A stretch of 16,310 nucleotides of DNA from Pseudomonadota bacterium (lineage in GTDB: Bacteria; Pseudomonadota; Alphaproteobacteria; Rhizobiales; Devosiaceae): assembly GCA_023415605.1 (NCBI GenBank), contig JAEZKB010000088.1, positions 1-16,310 of the forward strand, in the 5' to 3' direction. The position numbers and the translations under genes are program-made. Shown piece by piece: positions 1 to 6,852 of this stretch. Below the pieces are notes generated by a model. That model made no database searches. It was not told the DNA's origin and saw nothing but the letters and a program-made list of their open reading frames with translations. Position 1 is the first letter of the stretch; the number at the start of each line of letters is the position of its first letter.

Positions 1-44
1 CCCGCAGGCGGGAGAGCGGACCGCCGACTGAGAGATGGGGACCC

Positions 45-75
45 CAAAAAGAAAACGGGGCGCCGAGCGCCCCGT
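45..75 (-). terminator. Intrinsic terminator of the cold-shock gene
   Basis: Read on the minus strand, ACGGGGCGC and GCGCCCCGT form a perfect 9-bp GC-rich stem around a TCG loop, followed directly by TTTTCTTTTT. It lies about 28 bases beyond the stop codon of the cold-shock gene. The T-rich tail exists only on the minus strand, so it should stop leftward transcription only. Confidence 0.92.
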
Positions 76-102
76 CCAAATTCATCCGCGATCGCGAGTG
101 GC

Positions 103-312
103 TCAGAGAGCCTGGATATTGTCCACGGCGAGCTTGCCGGTACGACGATCTTCGGCAGTGTCGAAGGCAACCTTCTGGCCCTCGGCGAGGCCTTGGAGGC
201 CAGCGCGGTGCAGAGCGGTCACGTGCACGAACACGTCCTTGCCGCCGTTATCGGGCTGGATGAAACCATAACCCTTCTGATCGTTGTAGAATTTGACGGT
301 ACCGTTTTCCAT
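103..312 (-). CDS. cspA: Cold-shock domain protein (CspA family)
   Basis: A 69-residue single cold-shock domain protein, the normal length for the family. These OB-fold proteins bind single-stranded RNA and DNA in the cytoplasm and act as RNA chaperones or anti-terminators. Both nucleic-acid-binding motifs are visible: RNP1 KGYGFI at residues 13-18 and RNP2 VFVHV at 27-31. The start is supported by AAGGA eight bases upstream. The gene appears to be monocistronic, with a strong terminator behind it and about 180 bases without a gene in front. Part of that stretch may be a long leader, as is common for csp genes, but I could not identify a promoter. The family is certain. Whether this copy is cold-inducible or constitutive cannot be read from the sequence, and the symbol is generic. 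Confidence 0.95.
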   Translation of the reverse strand: MENGTVKFYNDQKGYGFIQPDNGGKDVFVHVTALHRAGLQGLAEGQKVAFDTAEDRRTGKLAVDNIQAL

Positions 313-491
313 CGGTGAAGTCCTTGTGTCTGCTTCGTTTTTGGGAACGTAGCGACACAGTCACCCCCGTCCCGGCCAGTCGATGTTTGGAGTCTCTGAA
401 CGTGCGCCTGGCCAGTGGAATGGCGGCACCCGGCCGAATGTCAGCCAAATGTCGATACTCCATCGTTACTTAAGCTGCGGCGAATTTGCAA

Positions 492-1880
492 CTAGGCCTG
501 CGACAAGATGCGATCCGGCGCGAGCCAGTAGGGCGGCATTGCCGAAGCGAGGTTTGAAAGCGGCAGCACCTCGGGCTTCAACCGGATGCCGAGCACATCG
601 CCCATGAAGGCGCGGCGGGCTTCCACTCGCTGCCAAAGCTCGGGATATTTCTCCGCCATTTCGCTGCGCCCACGCTCATCGAGCAGCGCGATTCCGTCCT
701 CGATGTTGGCGCCGTGATAGGGCGCGCCGACGGCTGGAATGATGTCACACTGGATCGCTTGGCCCGACTTCAGCGTCTCCGTCGAACCCGGATAGACCGG
801 CGTATGCATCCATTCGTCGAGGTGGATCAGATGGCCAGGGTTGAGCACGAGGTTGAAGAATGGCGTGCCCAGGTGCTTGCGGGCGATGGCATCGAGCTCG
901 CCGCCCGTGGTGCCGATGCCAATCGTCTCGTACCATTCGGCAGCGCAGGCAAAATATGGCGCGGCGACGCGCTCGACATAGTCGGCCGTAGCCGACGGCA
1001 GCCCCGTCTCGTCCTCGACCAGCCAGCCAACGCGGGACGAAAGGCCGCCCCAGTAGCCGACGGCGGTGGTCACCGGATCGCCGGCTTCGAGCACCCGGTC
1101 GGACGGGCTGTTGAGACCGACCAATCGGTCACCGGACGACAGCATGGTGTGGCACGAGTGCGGAAGCACACCCAGCTTCATCAGTTGCGCCGCCTGCATT
1201 TCGGTCATGCCCGGGCGGATACTCCCGATCAGAGCCTTGATGGCTTCGGAACAGGCGACGGCGCCAAACTCGAACTGGGCGATCTGCTCGATCTCGTTGA
1301 TGGCGCGCAGCCCCGTCGAGGCGTCCATCAACAGCGCATTGGCATTGACCACGCGCCCGTCGGGCCCGGCGATCTTGCGCACGGTGTCGACAATGTAGGA
1401 TGGGGTCTCGAACCACGCCTCGGGTTTGGCAGCTTCGTGGGACCCGAAATACTTCCAGCCAAGGATGCCGATCCGCTGGTTTGGCCGTAGCCCGGCATTC
1501 TCCAGCACCTCCTGCAACGCCGGTGTACGCGAACGGTCCTGCCCCATCAGGCCGAAGGGTGGATAGAGCCGCGCCTCGACTTCGATAGCGGAGTTTTGCG
1601 CACGGCCGAGATTCTCGGGGCCAGCCAGAAGCGTCGGCGTGGTCCCAGGCGCGATAATCAGCAGCGCTTCCTCAAAGCGTGGATCGAAACCGGTGACATA
1701 GCTCAGGTTCGCCGAATGCTCGCGGTCGGCATAGATCAGCAGCACGTCGATGCCTGCCCCACGACGGGCGCGGCCGAGGGCGGCGAAGCGCTCGGCGTAG
1801 ATTTCGCGCGACAGTTCAGGACGGTTAGTGGGAACGCCGAAGTCCGGCAGTTTGGCATCGATCAGTCGGACTTGGGTCAT
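492..1880 (-). CDS. M24-fold (Xaa-Pro aminopeptidase/creatinase-like) protein with altered metal ligands
   Basis: A 462-residue protein with the two-domain architecture of the Xaa-Pro dipeptidase/creatinase family: an N-terminal creatinase-type domain (about residues 30-190) and a C-terminal pita-bread domain (about 195-430). The start at MTQVRL is preferred over an ATG 18 codons upstream because AAAGAG stands just before it and the extra codons look non-conserved. Active M24 enzymes bind two metals through Asp, Asp, His, Glu, Glu. Aligned by eye, the DxG...SD region reads TTAVGYWGGLSSRVGW (271-286), so the first Asp is Ala273 and the second Arg283. The GH motif is kept (His350), the first Glu is Asp379 (QCDIIP) and the last Glu is kept (Glu394, NIED). 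It may therefore be a non-metal hydrolase, as creatinase is, or a non-catalytic protein. Substrate unknown. It is divergent from sitA and shares its upstream region. Confidence 0.85.
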   Translation of the reverse strand: MTQVRLIDAKLPDFGVPTNRPELSREIYAERFAALGRARRGAGIDVLLIYADREHSANLSYVTGFDPRFEEALLIIAPGTTPTLLAGPENLGRAQNSAIEVEARLYPPFGLMGQDRSRTPALQEVLENAGLRPNQRIGILGWKYFGSHEAAKPEAWFETPSYIVDTVRKIAGPDGRVVNANALLMDASTGLRAINEIEQIAQFEFGAVACSEAIKALIGSIRPGMTEMQAAQLMKLGVLPHSCHTMLSSGDRLVGLNSPSDRVLEAGDPVTTAVGYWGGLSSRVGWLVEDETGLPSATADYVERVAAPYFACAAEWYETIGIGTTGGELDAIARKHLGTPFFNLVLNPGHLIHLDEWMHTPVYPGSTETLKSGQAIQCDIIPAVGAPYHGANIEDGIALLDERGRSEMAEKYPELWQRVEARRAFMGDVLGIRLKPEVLPLSNLASAMPPYWLAPDRILSQA

Positions 1881-1956
1881 GGTCTCTTTAGGCACAGTGG
1901 AAGTTGGCGAATGGTGCGGGAAAGCCCGGACCATTGCAACTGCACGACTTGCCGGG

Positions 1957-1988
1957 GAGTTGACAACTCGCTACATGTCAGATGCTAT
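1957..1988 (+). promoter_or_regulatory. Probable sitA promoter with palindrome over the -35 box
   Basis: A perfect consensus -35 TTGACA (1960-1965) is followed after 17 bases by TGCTAT (1983-1988) as a weak -10. The -35 sits inside a perfect inverted repeat, GAGTTG-A-CAACTC (1957-1969), which could be an operator. The -10 runs into the separate dyad at 1985-2007. The spacing and position, 33 bases before the sitA start, fit a sitA promoter. No start site is known, so this is a sequence prediction. Confidence 0.5.
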
Positions 1989-2007
1989 TAGGAATGATTT
2001 GCAATAG
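1985..2007 (+). promoter_or_regulatory. Candidate Fur/Mur-type metal operator upstream of sitA
   Basis: A 23-bp imperfect palindrome centred on base 1996. The left arm is CTATTAGGAAT; the right arm read on the opposite strand is CTATTGCAAAT, matching at 8 of 11 positions. The right half contains ATTTGCAA, which resembles, from memory, the A/T-rich TTGCAAAT half-sites of alphaproteobacterial Mur (manganese-responsive Fur) boxes. It overlaps the predicted -10 and the expected transcription start, where a repressor would block polymerase. Direct: the dyad and its position. Inference: the regulator's identity. Confidence 0.5.
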
Positions 2008-2020
2008 GATCCTGAGCGAG

Positions 2021-2914
2021 ATGCCCTTTCGACGTCGAGTTCTACACCTGCTGGTCGCCGCACTTGTGTTCGTTCCGGGCGCAGCGCTGGCCCAGGACAA
2101 GTTCAAGGTTGTCACCACCTTCACCATCATTGCCGACATTGCTTCGAATGTCGCCGGTGATGCTGCAGTGGTCGAGTCCATCACCAAGCCGGGCGCCGAG
2201 ATCCACGGCTACCAGCCGGGGCCACGTGACATCGTAAAGGCGCAGGACGCCGACCTCGTGCTCTGGAACGGCATGAACCTCGAGCAGTGGTTCGAGAAGT
2301 TCTTCCAGAACGTCAAAGACGTGCCGCAGGTGGTGCTGAGCGAGGGCGTCGAGCCGATGGGCATCGCTGAAGGCCCCTATACCGGCAAGCCTAATCCCCA
2401 CGGCTGGATGAGCCCGAACAATGCGCTGATCTACGTCGAGAACGTGCGCAAGGCATTGGTGCAATACGACCCGGCCAACGAAGCGACCTACAACGCCAAC
2501 GCCGTGGCTTACTCCGAGCAGATCAGGGCCATGGATGCGCCGCTGCGGGCGCGGCTGGACCTGATCCCCGAGAGCGAGCGTTGGCTGGTGACGAGCGAAG
2601 GGGCATTCAGCTATCTCGCGCGCGACTACGGCCTCAAGGAACTCTACCTCTGGCCGATCAATGCCGATCAGCAGGGTACGCCGCAGCAGGTACGAAAGGT
2701 TATCGATGCGGTGCGCGCCAACAAGATCCCGGTCGTGTTCTCGGAAAGCACGGTTTCCGACAAGCCGGCTAAGCAGGTCGCCAAGGAAACCGGCGCGGCC
2801 TATGGCGGCGTACTCTACGTGGACTCCCTGAGCGAAGCCGACGGCCGTACGCCGACTTATCTCAAGTTGCTGGAAGTCACTGTCGATACGATCGCAAAGG
2901 GGTTCGGCAAGTGA
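2021..2914 (+). CDS. sitA: Mn/Fe ABC transporter substrate-binding protein SitA
   Basis: A 297-residue cluster A-I (ZnuA/SitA/PsaA) periplasmic metal-binding protein. The chosen start MPFRRR gives a clear signal peptide: an Arg-rich n-region, a hydrophobic core, and likely cleavage after ALA at residue 24. In-frame ATGs at 1982 and 1994 would place codons inside the promoter/operator and spoil the signal peptide. The expected metal ligands are all present: His62 (AEIHGY), His127 (NPHGWM), Glu193 (TSEGAF) and Asp268 (YVDSL). The long His-rich loop typical of zinc-specific ZnuA is absent, which favours manganese or iron. It delivers metal to SitC/SitD. The stop codon overlaps the sitB start (GTGA), and the A-B-C-D order is that of sit operons. 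A candidate Mur-type operator precedes it. Confidence 0.93.
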   Translation: MPFRRRVLHLLVAALVFVPGAALAQDKFKVVTTFTIIADIASNVAGDAAVVESITKPGAEIHGYQPGPRDIVKAQDADLVLWNGMNLEQWFEKFFQNVKDVPQVVLSEGVEPMGIAEGPYTGKPNPHGWMSPNNALIYVENVRKALVQYDPANEATYNANAVAYSEQIRAMDAPLRARLDLIPESERWLVTSEGAFSYLARDYGLKELYLWPINADQQGTPQQVRKVIDAVRANKIPVVFSESTVSDKPAKQVAKETGAAYGGVLYVDSLSEADGRTPTYLKLLEVTVDTIAKGFGK

Positions 2915-3828
2915 GCCTATCCGCCAACGTTCCACACGAAGCGTGGAACCCCATCCCCCTCCCCTCGCTCGAGGTCGCGGGTGTCACCGTCGCCTATCCC
3001 AACGGCAATGTGGCGCTGCGCGACGCCAGCTTCTCGCTCGGTGCAGGCACCATTGCTGGTCTCGTCGGCGTCAACGGCTCGGGGAAGTCGACCCTGTTCA
3101 AGGCGATCATGGGCTTTGTCCATCCCATCGCCGGCAGCGTGTCGATCAGTGGCTTGCCGGTGCGCGATGCGCTCAAGAAGAACATGGTCGCTTACGTGCC
3201 GCAGGCCGAGGAGGTCGATTGGAATTTTCCGGTCCTCGTCGAGGACGTAGTGATGATGGGACGACAGGGCCACATGGGGTTCTTCCGCATCCCCTCGCCA
3301 CGCGACAAGGAGCTGGTCGCCAGCGCGCTCGAACGCGTCGGCATGAGCGACTTCCGCAAGCGCCAGATCGGCGAACTGTCGGGCGGGCAGAAGAAGCGGG
3401 TCTTCCTCGCCCGCGCCTTGGCGCAGGAGGGCAAGATCATCCTCCTCGACGAGCCGTTCACCGGCGTTGATGTGAAGACAGAGACGGCCATCATCGACCT
3501 CATGCGCGAGCTGCGTGGCGCCGGTCACTTGATGCTGGTCTCGACGCACAATCTAGGCAGCGTACCCGACTTCTGCGACCAGGTGGTGCTGGTCAACCGC
3601 ACCGTGCTCGCCGCGGGCCCGACCGCGGAGGTCTTCACGCAGGAAAATCTGGAGCGCGCCTTCGGTGGCGTGTTGCGCCACTTCCATCTGGGCGGCACCG
3701 ACCTCCACGACGACAGCGACACCCGCCGCGTCACCGTGCTCACCGACGACGAGCGGCCAGTGGTGTTCTACGGCCAGCCTGCCTCGCAGAGCCCGGCCCC
3801 AGGCACTCGCAACGGCGACGCCAAATGA
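2911..3828 (+). CDS. sitB: Mn/Fe ABC transporter ATPase SitB
   Basis: A 305-residue cytoplasmic ABC ATPase that powers metal import. It contains Walker A GVNGSGKST (53-61), Q-loop Gln98 (YVPQ), signature LSGGQ (156-160), Walker B ILLDEP (177-182) and switch His213 (STHN), so all catalytic elements are intact. The GTG start at 2911 overlaps the sitA TGA, indicating translational coupling. A later start is possible because the first 20 or so residues (ANVPHEAWNPIPLP) precede the conserved ABC core. After the core there is a tail of about 50 residues rich in Asp and Arg, a region that varies among SitB proteins. Its stop overlaps the sitC start by ATGA. Confidence 0.93.
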   Translation: MSLSANVPHEAWNPIPLPSLEVAGVTVAYPNGNVALRDASFSLGAGTIAGLVGVNGSGKSTLFKAIMGFVHPIAGSVSISGLPVRDALKKNMVAYVPQAEEVDWNFPVLVEDVVMMGRQGHMGFFRIPSPRDKELVASALERVGMSDFRKRQIGELSGGQKKRVFLARALAQEGKIILLDEPFTGVDVKTETAIIDLMRELRGAGHLMLVSTHNLGSVPDFCDQVVLVNRTVLAAGPTAEVFTQENLERAFGGVLRHFHLGGTDLHDDSDTRRVTVLTDDERPVVFYGQPASQSPAPGTRNGDAK

Positions 3829-4685
3829 CGCTCGCCGATCTCCTCGCCCCTTTTACTTACGACTACATGCTCAAGGCGATCTGGGTCTCGGCCCTGGTCG
3901 GGCTCGTCTGCGCTTTCCTCTCGGCCTACCTCATGCTCAAGGGCTGGTCGCTGATCGGTGACGCGCTCGGCCATGCCGTCGTGCCTGGTGTCGCCGGTGC
4001 CTACATGCTCGGCCTGCCCTACTCCATCGGTGCCTTCTTCGCCGGCGGCCTCGCGGCAGCGGCGATGGTCATCGTGCGGCAGCGCACTAAGCTGCGTGAA
4101 GACGCCGGCATTGGCATCGTCTTCACCTCGTTCTTTGCGCTCGGTCTTTTGATGGTGTCGCTCAATCCGACCGCCGTGGACGTCACTGCCATCGTCATGG
4201 GCAACATCCTCGGGATTTCGGACGGCGACGTCGTTCAGGTGGCGTTCATTTCTGTGGTTTCCCTCGGGATCCTACTGCTCAAATGGAAGGACCTCATGCT
4301 GGTTTTCTTCGACGAGAGCCACGCGCGGACCGTTGGTTTGAACCCGCGCGCGCTGCAAATCCTGTTCTTCGCTCTCCTCGCCGCTTGCACCGTCGCGGCC
4401 CTCCAGACCGTTGGCGCCATCCTCGTCATCGCTATGGTCGTTACCCCCGGCGCCACCGCGTACCTCCTCACCGACCGGTTCAAGTCCTTGTTGATCCTCG
4501 CGGTTTCGTTCGGCGCGACTACCGCTGCGCTCGGCGCCTACATCAGTTTCTTCCTCGATGGCGCGACTGGCGGGGTCATTGTCACACTGCAGACGGCGCT
4601 GTTCCTGCTGGCGTTCTTCTTCGCCCCCAAGCACGGCCGCATCGCCGCCCGCCGGCGAGCCTTGGCCGAAGGAAACCTCCGCTGA
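3825..4685 (+). CDS. sitC: Mn/Fe ABC transporter permease SitC
   Basis: A 286-residue integral membrane permease of the ABC-3 family with many hydrophobic segments, consistent with the usual eight or so helices. The conserved cytoplasmic motif that contacts the ATPase is LKGWSLIGDALGHAVVPG at residues 38-55. The start ATG lies within the sitB stop (ATGA, 3825-3828) and its own stop overlaps the sitD start (TGATG), so translation is coupled across the operon. It is homologous to SitD, with which it probably forms the heterodimeric membrane channel. The C-terminus is Arg-rich and should be cytoplasmic. Confidence 0.92.
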   Translation: MTLADLLAPFTYDYMLKAIWVSALVGLVCAFLSAYLMLKGWSLIGDALGHAVVPGVAGAYMLGLPYSIGAFFAGGLAAAAMVIVRQRTKLREDAGIGIVFTSFFALGLLMVSLNPTAVDVTAIVMGNILGISDGDVVQVAFISVVSLGILLLKWKDLMLVFFDESHARTVGLNPRALQILFFALLAACTVAALQTVGAILVIAMVVTPGATAYLLTDRFKSLLILAVSFGATTAALGAYISFFLDGATGGVIVTLQTALFLLAFFFAPKHGRIAARRRALAEGNLR

Positions 4686-5569
4686 TGGACTGGCTCAATT
4701 TCATAACGGAACCATTGGCTTACGACTTCATGCAGCGCGCGCTGATGGTCGCGGTCCTAGTCGGCGCCGTCTCCGCCGTCCTCTCGTGCTTTCTCGTCCT
4801 CAAGGGCTGGTCGTTGATGGGCGACGCCATCTCGCACGCCGTGCTGCCGGGCATCGTGCTGGCCTATGTCGTCGGCCTGCCAGTGGCGGTGGGCGCCTTC
4901 GTTGCAGGCCTTTTCTCAGCCGTAGCGACGGGTTACCTCAAGGACAACAGCCGCATCAAAGAAGACACCGCCATGGGTATCGTCTTCACCGGCATGTTTG
5001 GCCTGGGCATAGTCCTGTTCTCGCGCATCGAGACCGACCAGCACCTCACCCACATCCTCTTCGGCGACATGCTGGGCGTGACCTGGGGGGACCTCATCGA
5101 GACCGCAATCATCGCCGGCGGCACGCTGCTGGTGGTCTTCACGAAGCGCCGCGACTTCCTGCTCTATGCCTTCGACCCACAACACGCCCGCGCCATCGGC
5201 CTGCCGGTGAAGCTGCTCCACTATGGCCTGCTGTCGATGCTGTCGCTCACGATCGTGGCCTCGCTCAAGGCCGTCGGTATCATCCTCGTCGTCGCCATGC
5301 TGATCGCGCCAGGCGCCATCGGCTTCCTCGTCAGCAAGCGGTTCGACACCATGCTGCTGGTGGCGATGGTTGCTGCCGTGGGATCGAGTGTGCTGGGCGT
5401 GCTGATCAGCTTTCAGATCAACGCAGCGACGGGCCCCTGCATCGTACTGATCCAGACGGTGCTTTTCCTCGCTGCGCTGTTCTTTGCCCCGGGAACCGGG
5501 CTTCTGCGCAAAAGAACGGCCGGCGACGAAGCGCCGGCCAAGCCGATCCTGGGAAAGCTCGCCGGCTAG
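4685..5569 (+). CDS. sitD: Mn/Fe ABC transporter permease SitD
   Basis: A 294-residue ABC-3 family permease and the last gene of the operon. The start MDWLNF at 4685 is fixed by the TGATG overlap with sitC, by AAGGA eleven bases upstream, and by the match of its N-terminus to SitC. The reading frame stays open far upstream inside sitC, but that part is the out-of-frame shadow of sitC. The family motif LKGWSLMGDAISHAVLPG is at 39-56. SitC and SitD align along their length and are ancient paralogues. No terminator is visible behind sitD: the stop TAG shares CTAG with the stop of the convergent small gene, so transcripts from both sides probably overlap. Confidence 0.92.
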   Translation: MDWLNFITEPLAYDFMQRALMVAVLVGAVSAVLSCFLVLKGWSLMGDAISHAVLPGIVLAYVVGLPVAVGAFVAGLFSAVATGYLKDNSRIKEDTAMGIVFTGMFGLGIVLFSRIETDQHLTHILFGDMLGVTWGDLIETAIIAGGTLLVVFTKRRDFLLYAFDPQHARAIGLPVKLLHYGLLSMLSLTIVASLKAVGIILVVAMLIAPGAIGFLVSKRFDTMLLVAMVAAVGSSVLGVLISFQINAATGPCIVLIQTVLFLAALFFAPGTGLLRKRTAGDEAPAKPILGKLAG

Positions 5570-5886
5570 TGGCTGGCGTGGTGCTCAGCGTTGCGCTTGC
5601 GCGTCGCGGCAGCCTTCTTGGCCGAGGCGGAGCGTTCGGCCGCAGTACGGCTGGCTGAAGCTTTGCCACCCTTTTCGCCGCCCTTATGGGCCGCCGGGTG
5701 GCCGGTGTCCTTGCCGCGGCCAGAGCCGCCTGGCTTCTTTCCGCCGCCATCGTCCTTGTTGACCGTCGCCCAGGCACGGCGCTCGGCCTCCTTCTCGGAC
5801 ACGCCCTTGGCTTCATAGCCTTCGGCAATATGATCGGCCTTGCGTTCCTGCTTGTCGGTATATTTCGATTTGTCACCACGCGGCAT
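5566..5886 (-). CDS. Small conserved basic protein with Lys/Ala-rich tail
   Basis: A 106-residue, very hydrophilic and basic protein. The N-terminal 45 residues (MPRGDKSKYTDKQ..., GYEAKGVSEKEAERRAWATVNK) match a small family common in Rhizobiales and other proteobacteria that is often labelled 'plasmid stabilization protein'; I know of no proven function behind that label. Residues 46-75 are a Gly/Lys/His linker (GGGKKPGGSGRGK) and 76-106 are Ala/Lys/Arg-rich (SAKKAAATRKRN), like a histone-H1-type tail. Nucleic-acid binding is therefore a reasonable guess. An AGGAGG five bases before the ATG is a near-perfect ribosome site. It converges with sitD, the two stops overlapping at CTAG (5566-5569). 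Confidence 0.85.
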   Translation of the reverse strand: MPRGDKSKYTDKQERKADHIAEGYEAKGVSEKEAERRAWATVNKDDGGGKKPGGSGRGKDTGHPAAHKGGEKGGKASASRTAAERSASAKKAAATRKRNAEHHASH

Positions 5887-5916
5887 GCTCGCCTCCTCTC
5901 ACATTGGGAGGAATCC

Positions 5917-5939
5917 AACGCCCGTGATCGACGGGTGTT
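5917..5939 (-). terminator. Possible weak terminator after the EamA pair
   Basis: An inverted repeat, AACGCCCGT-GATCG-ACGGGTGTT, directly downstream of the second EamA stop codon in the 54-base gap before the small basic gene. The 9-bp arms have one non-Watson-Crick position, a G-U wobble on the plus strand and an A-C mismatch on the minus strand. There is no T-tract on the minus side, so termination would be weak at best. It could simply be an mRNA 3'-end structure. Confidence 0.3.
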
Positions 5940-5940
5940 C

Positions 5941-6852
5941 CTAGTCTTGGGTGGTGACCTCGGTGACGACGGATTTTGCCAGTTGCCGTTCGCGGAGCCA
6001 GATGTAGAGGCCAGAGGCGATTACGATCGGTGCGCCGACATAGATCCAGATCGAAGGGGGCTGGTTGAAGATGAGCCAACTGGCGGCAGTCATATAGATG
6101 ATCTGGAAATAGCCGAATGGGGCCAGCACTGTAGCTGGCGCGAAGCGGTGGGCGGTGGTGATGAAGAGGTGCCCTATCAGAGCGGCAACGCCGATGAGTA
6201 TGAAGGCGAACCACTGCGCCGGGTCGGAGGGCCAGAGGAAGGCGCCGAGACCGAAGGGCGCGATGCAGAGGGTCGCAACGCCGGCGGCGTAGAACTGCTG
6301 GGTCTTTGTACTGTCGACGCCGGCGAGCTTGCGCGTCAGCAGCATGTAGATCGCGGTGAACAGAGCGCAGCCGAGCGACAGCAGCACGGCCGGATGGAAG
6401 GCCTCGGTGCCAGGTTGGACAATGACCAGGACACCGCCGAAGCCGACCAGAATAGCCAGCCAGCGGCGCCAGCCGACCGTCTCGCCGAGGATCGGGATCG
6501 ACAGAACGCATAGGATCAGCGGCATGGTGAAGGAGATAGCCGAGGTCACCGTCAGCGGCAGGTAGCGCACGGCGATGAAGTTGAGGATAGTCGAGCCGAG
6601 CAATGCAAGTCCGCGCAGCACCTCGACTTTCCATCTGCTTGTCGTCACCAGTTCGCGCGGGCCGGCGGGCAGGAAGATGGCCGAGACAAGGATGAACTGA
6701 CCGGCATAGCGGACGAAGACGACCTCCATCGAGGGCATGCCGGACTGCACCAGGAACTTGGCGCAGGTGTCGATGATGGTGAAGCAGAGGTAGCCGACGA
6801 GGATGAAGCTGATGCCCAAGAGGCGGCGGTCTTCGAGCGGTTTGATGGCCAT
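5941..6852 (-). CDS. EamA/DMT-superfamily transporter (second of tandem pair)
   Basis: A 303-residue membrane protein of the drug/metabolite transporter superfamily with two EamA repeats and about ten hydrophobic segments. The start MAIKPLEDRR at 6852 overlaps the stop of the upstream EamA gene (TGATG). No Shine-Dalgarno precedes it, so it probably relies on reinitiation. The frame is open far upstream, but that stretch is the shadow of the neighbouring gene. It shares GETVGWRRW, QPGTEAFHPA, TRKLAGVD and ASGLYIWLRER with its neighbour, so the pair arose by tandem duplication. Substrate unknown; DMT members export amino acids, metabolites or drugs, and some import nucleosides or S-adenosylmethionine. 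The two could work as a heterodimer. Confidence 0.88.
   Translation of the reverse strand: MAIKPLEDRRLLGISFILVGYLCFTIIDTCAKFLVQSGMPSMEVVFVRYAGQFILVSAIFLPAGPRELVTTSRWKVEVLRGLALLGSTILNFIAVRYLPLTVTSAISFTMPLILCVLSIPILGETVGWRRWLAILVGFGGVLVIVQPGTEAFHPAVLLSLGCALFTAIYMLLTRKLAGVDSTKTQQFYAAGVATLCIAPFGLGAFLWPSDPAQWFAFILIGVAALIGHLFITTAHRFAPATVLAPFGYFQIIYMTAASWLIFNQPPSIWIYVGAPIVIASGLYIWLRERQLAKSVVTEVTTQD

Noticed and set aside
1..44. CCCGC/GCGGG and similar short repeats at the left edge
   Set aside because: Too short and too close to the window edge to interpret; no gene or T-tract is associated on the plus strand.
484..497. AATTTGCAACTAGG next to the M24 stop, similar to the right half of the sitA dyad
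   Set aside because: Single half-site, overlaps the end of a coding region and has no paired arm; probably chance.
4283..4684. Upstream extension of sitD into sitC
   Set aside because: It is an Arg-rich out-of-frame translation of sitC. The start at 4685 aligns with SitC and overlaps its stop.
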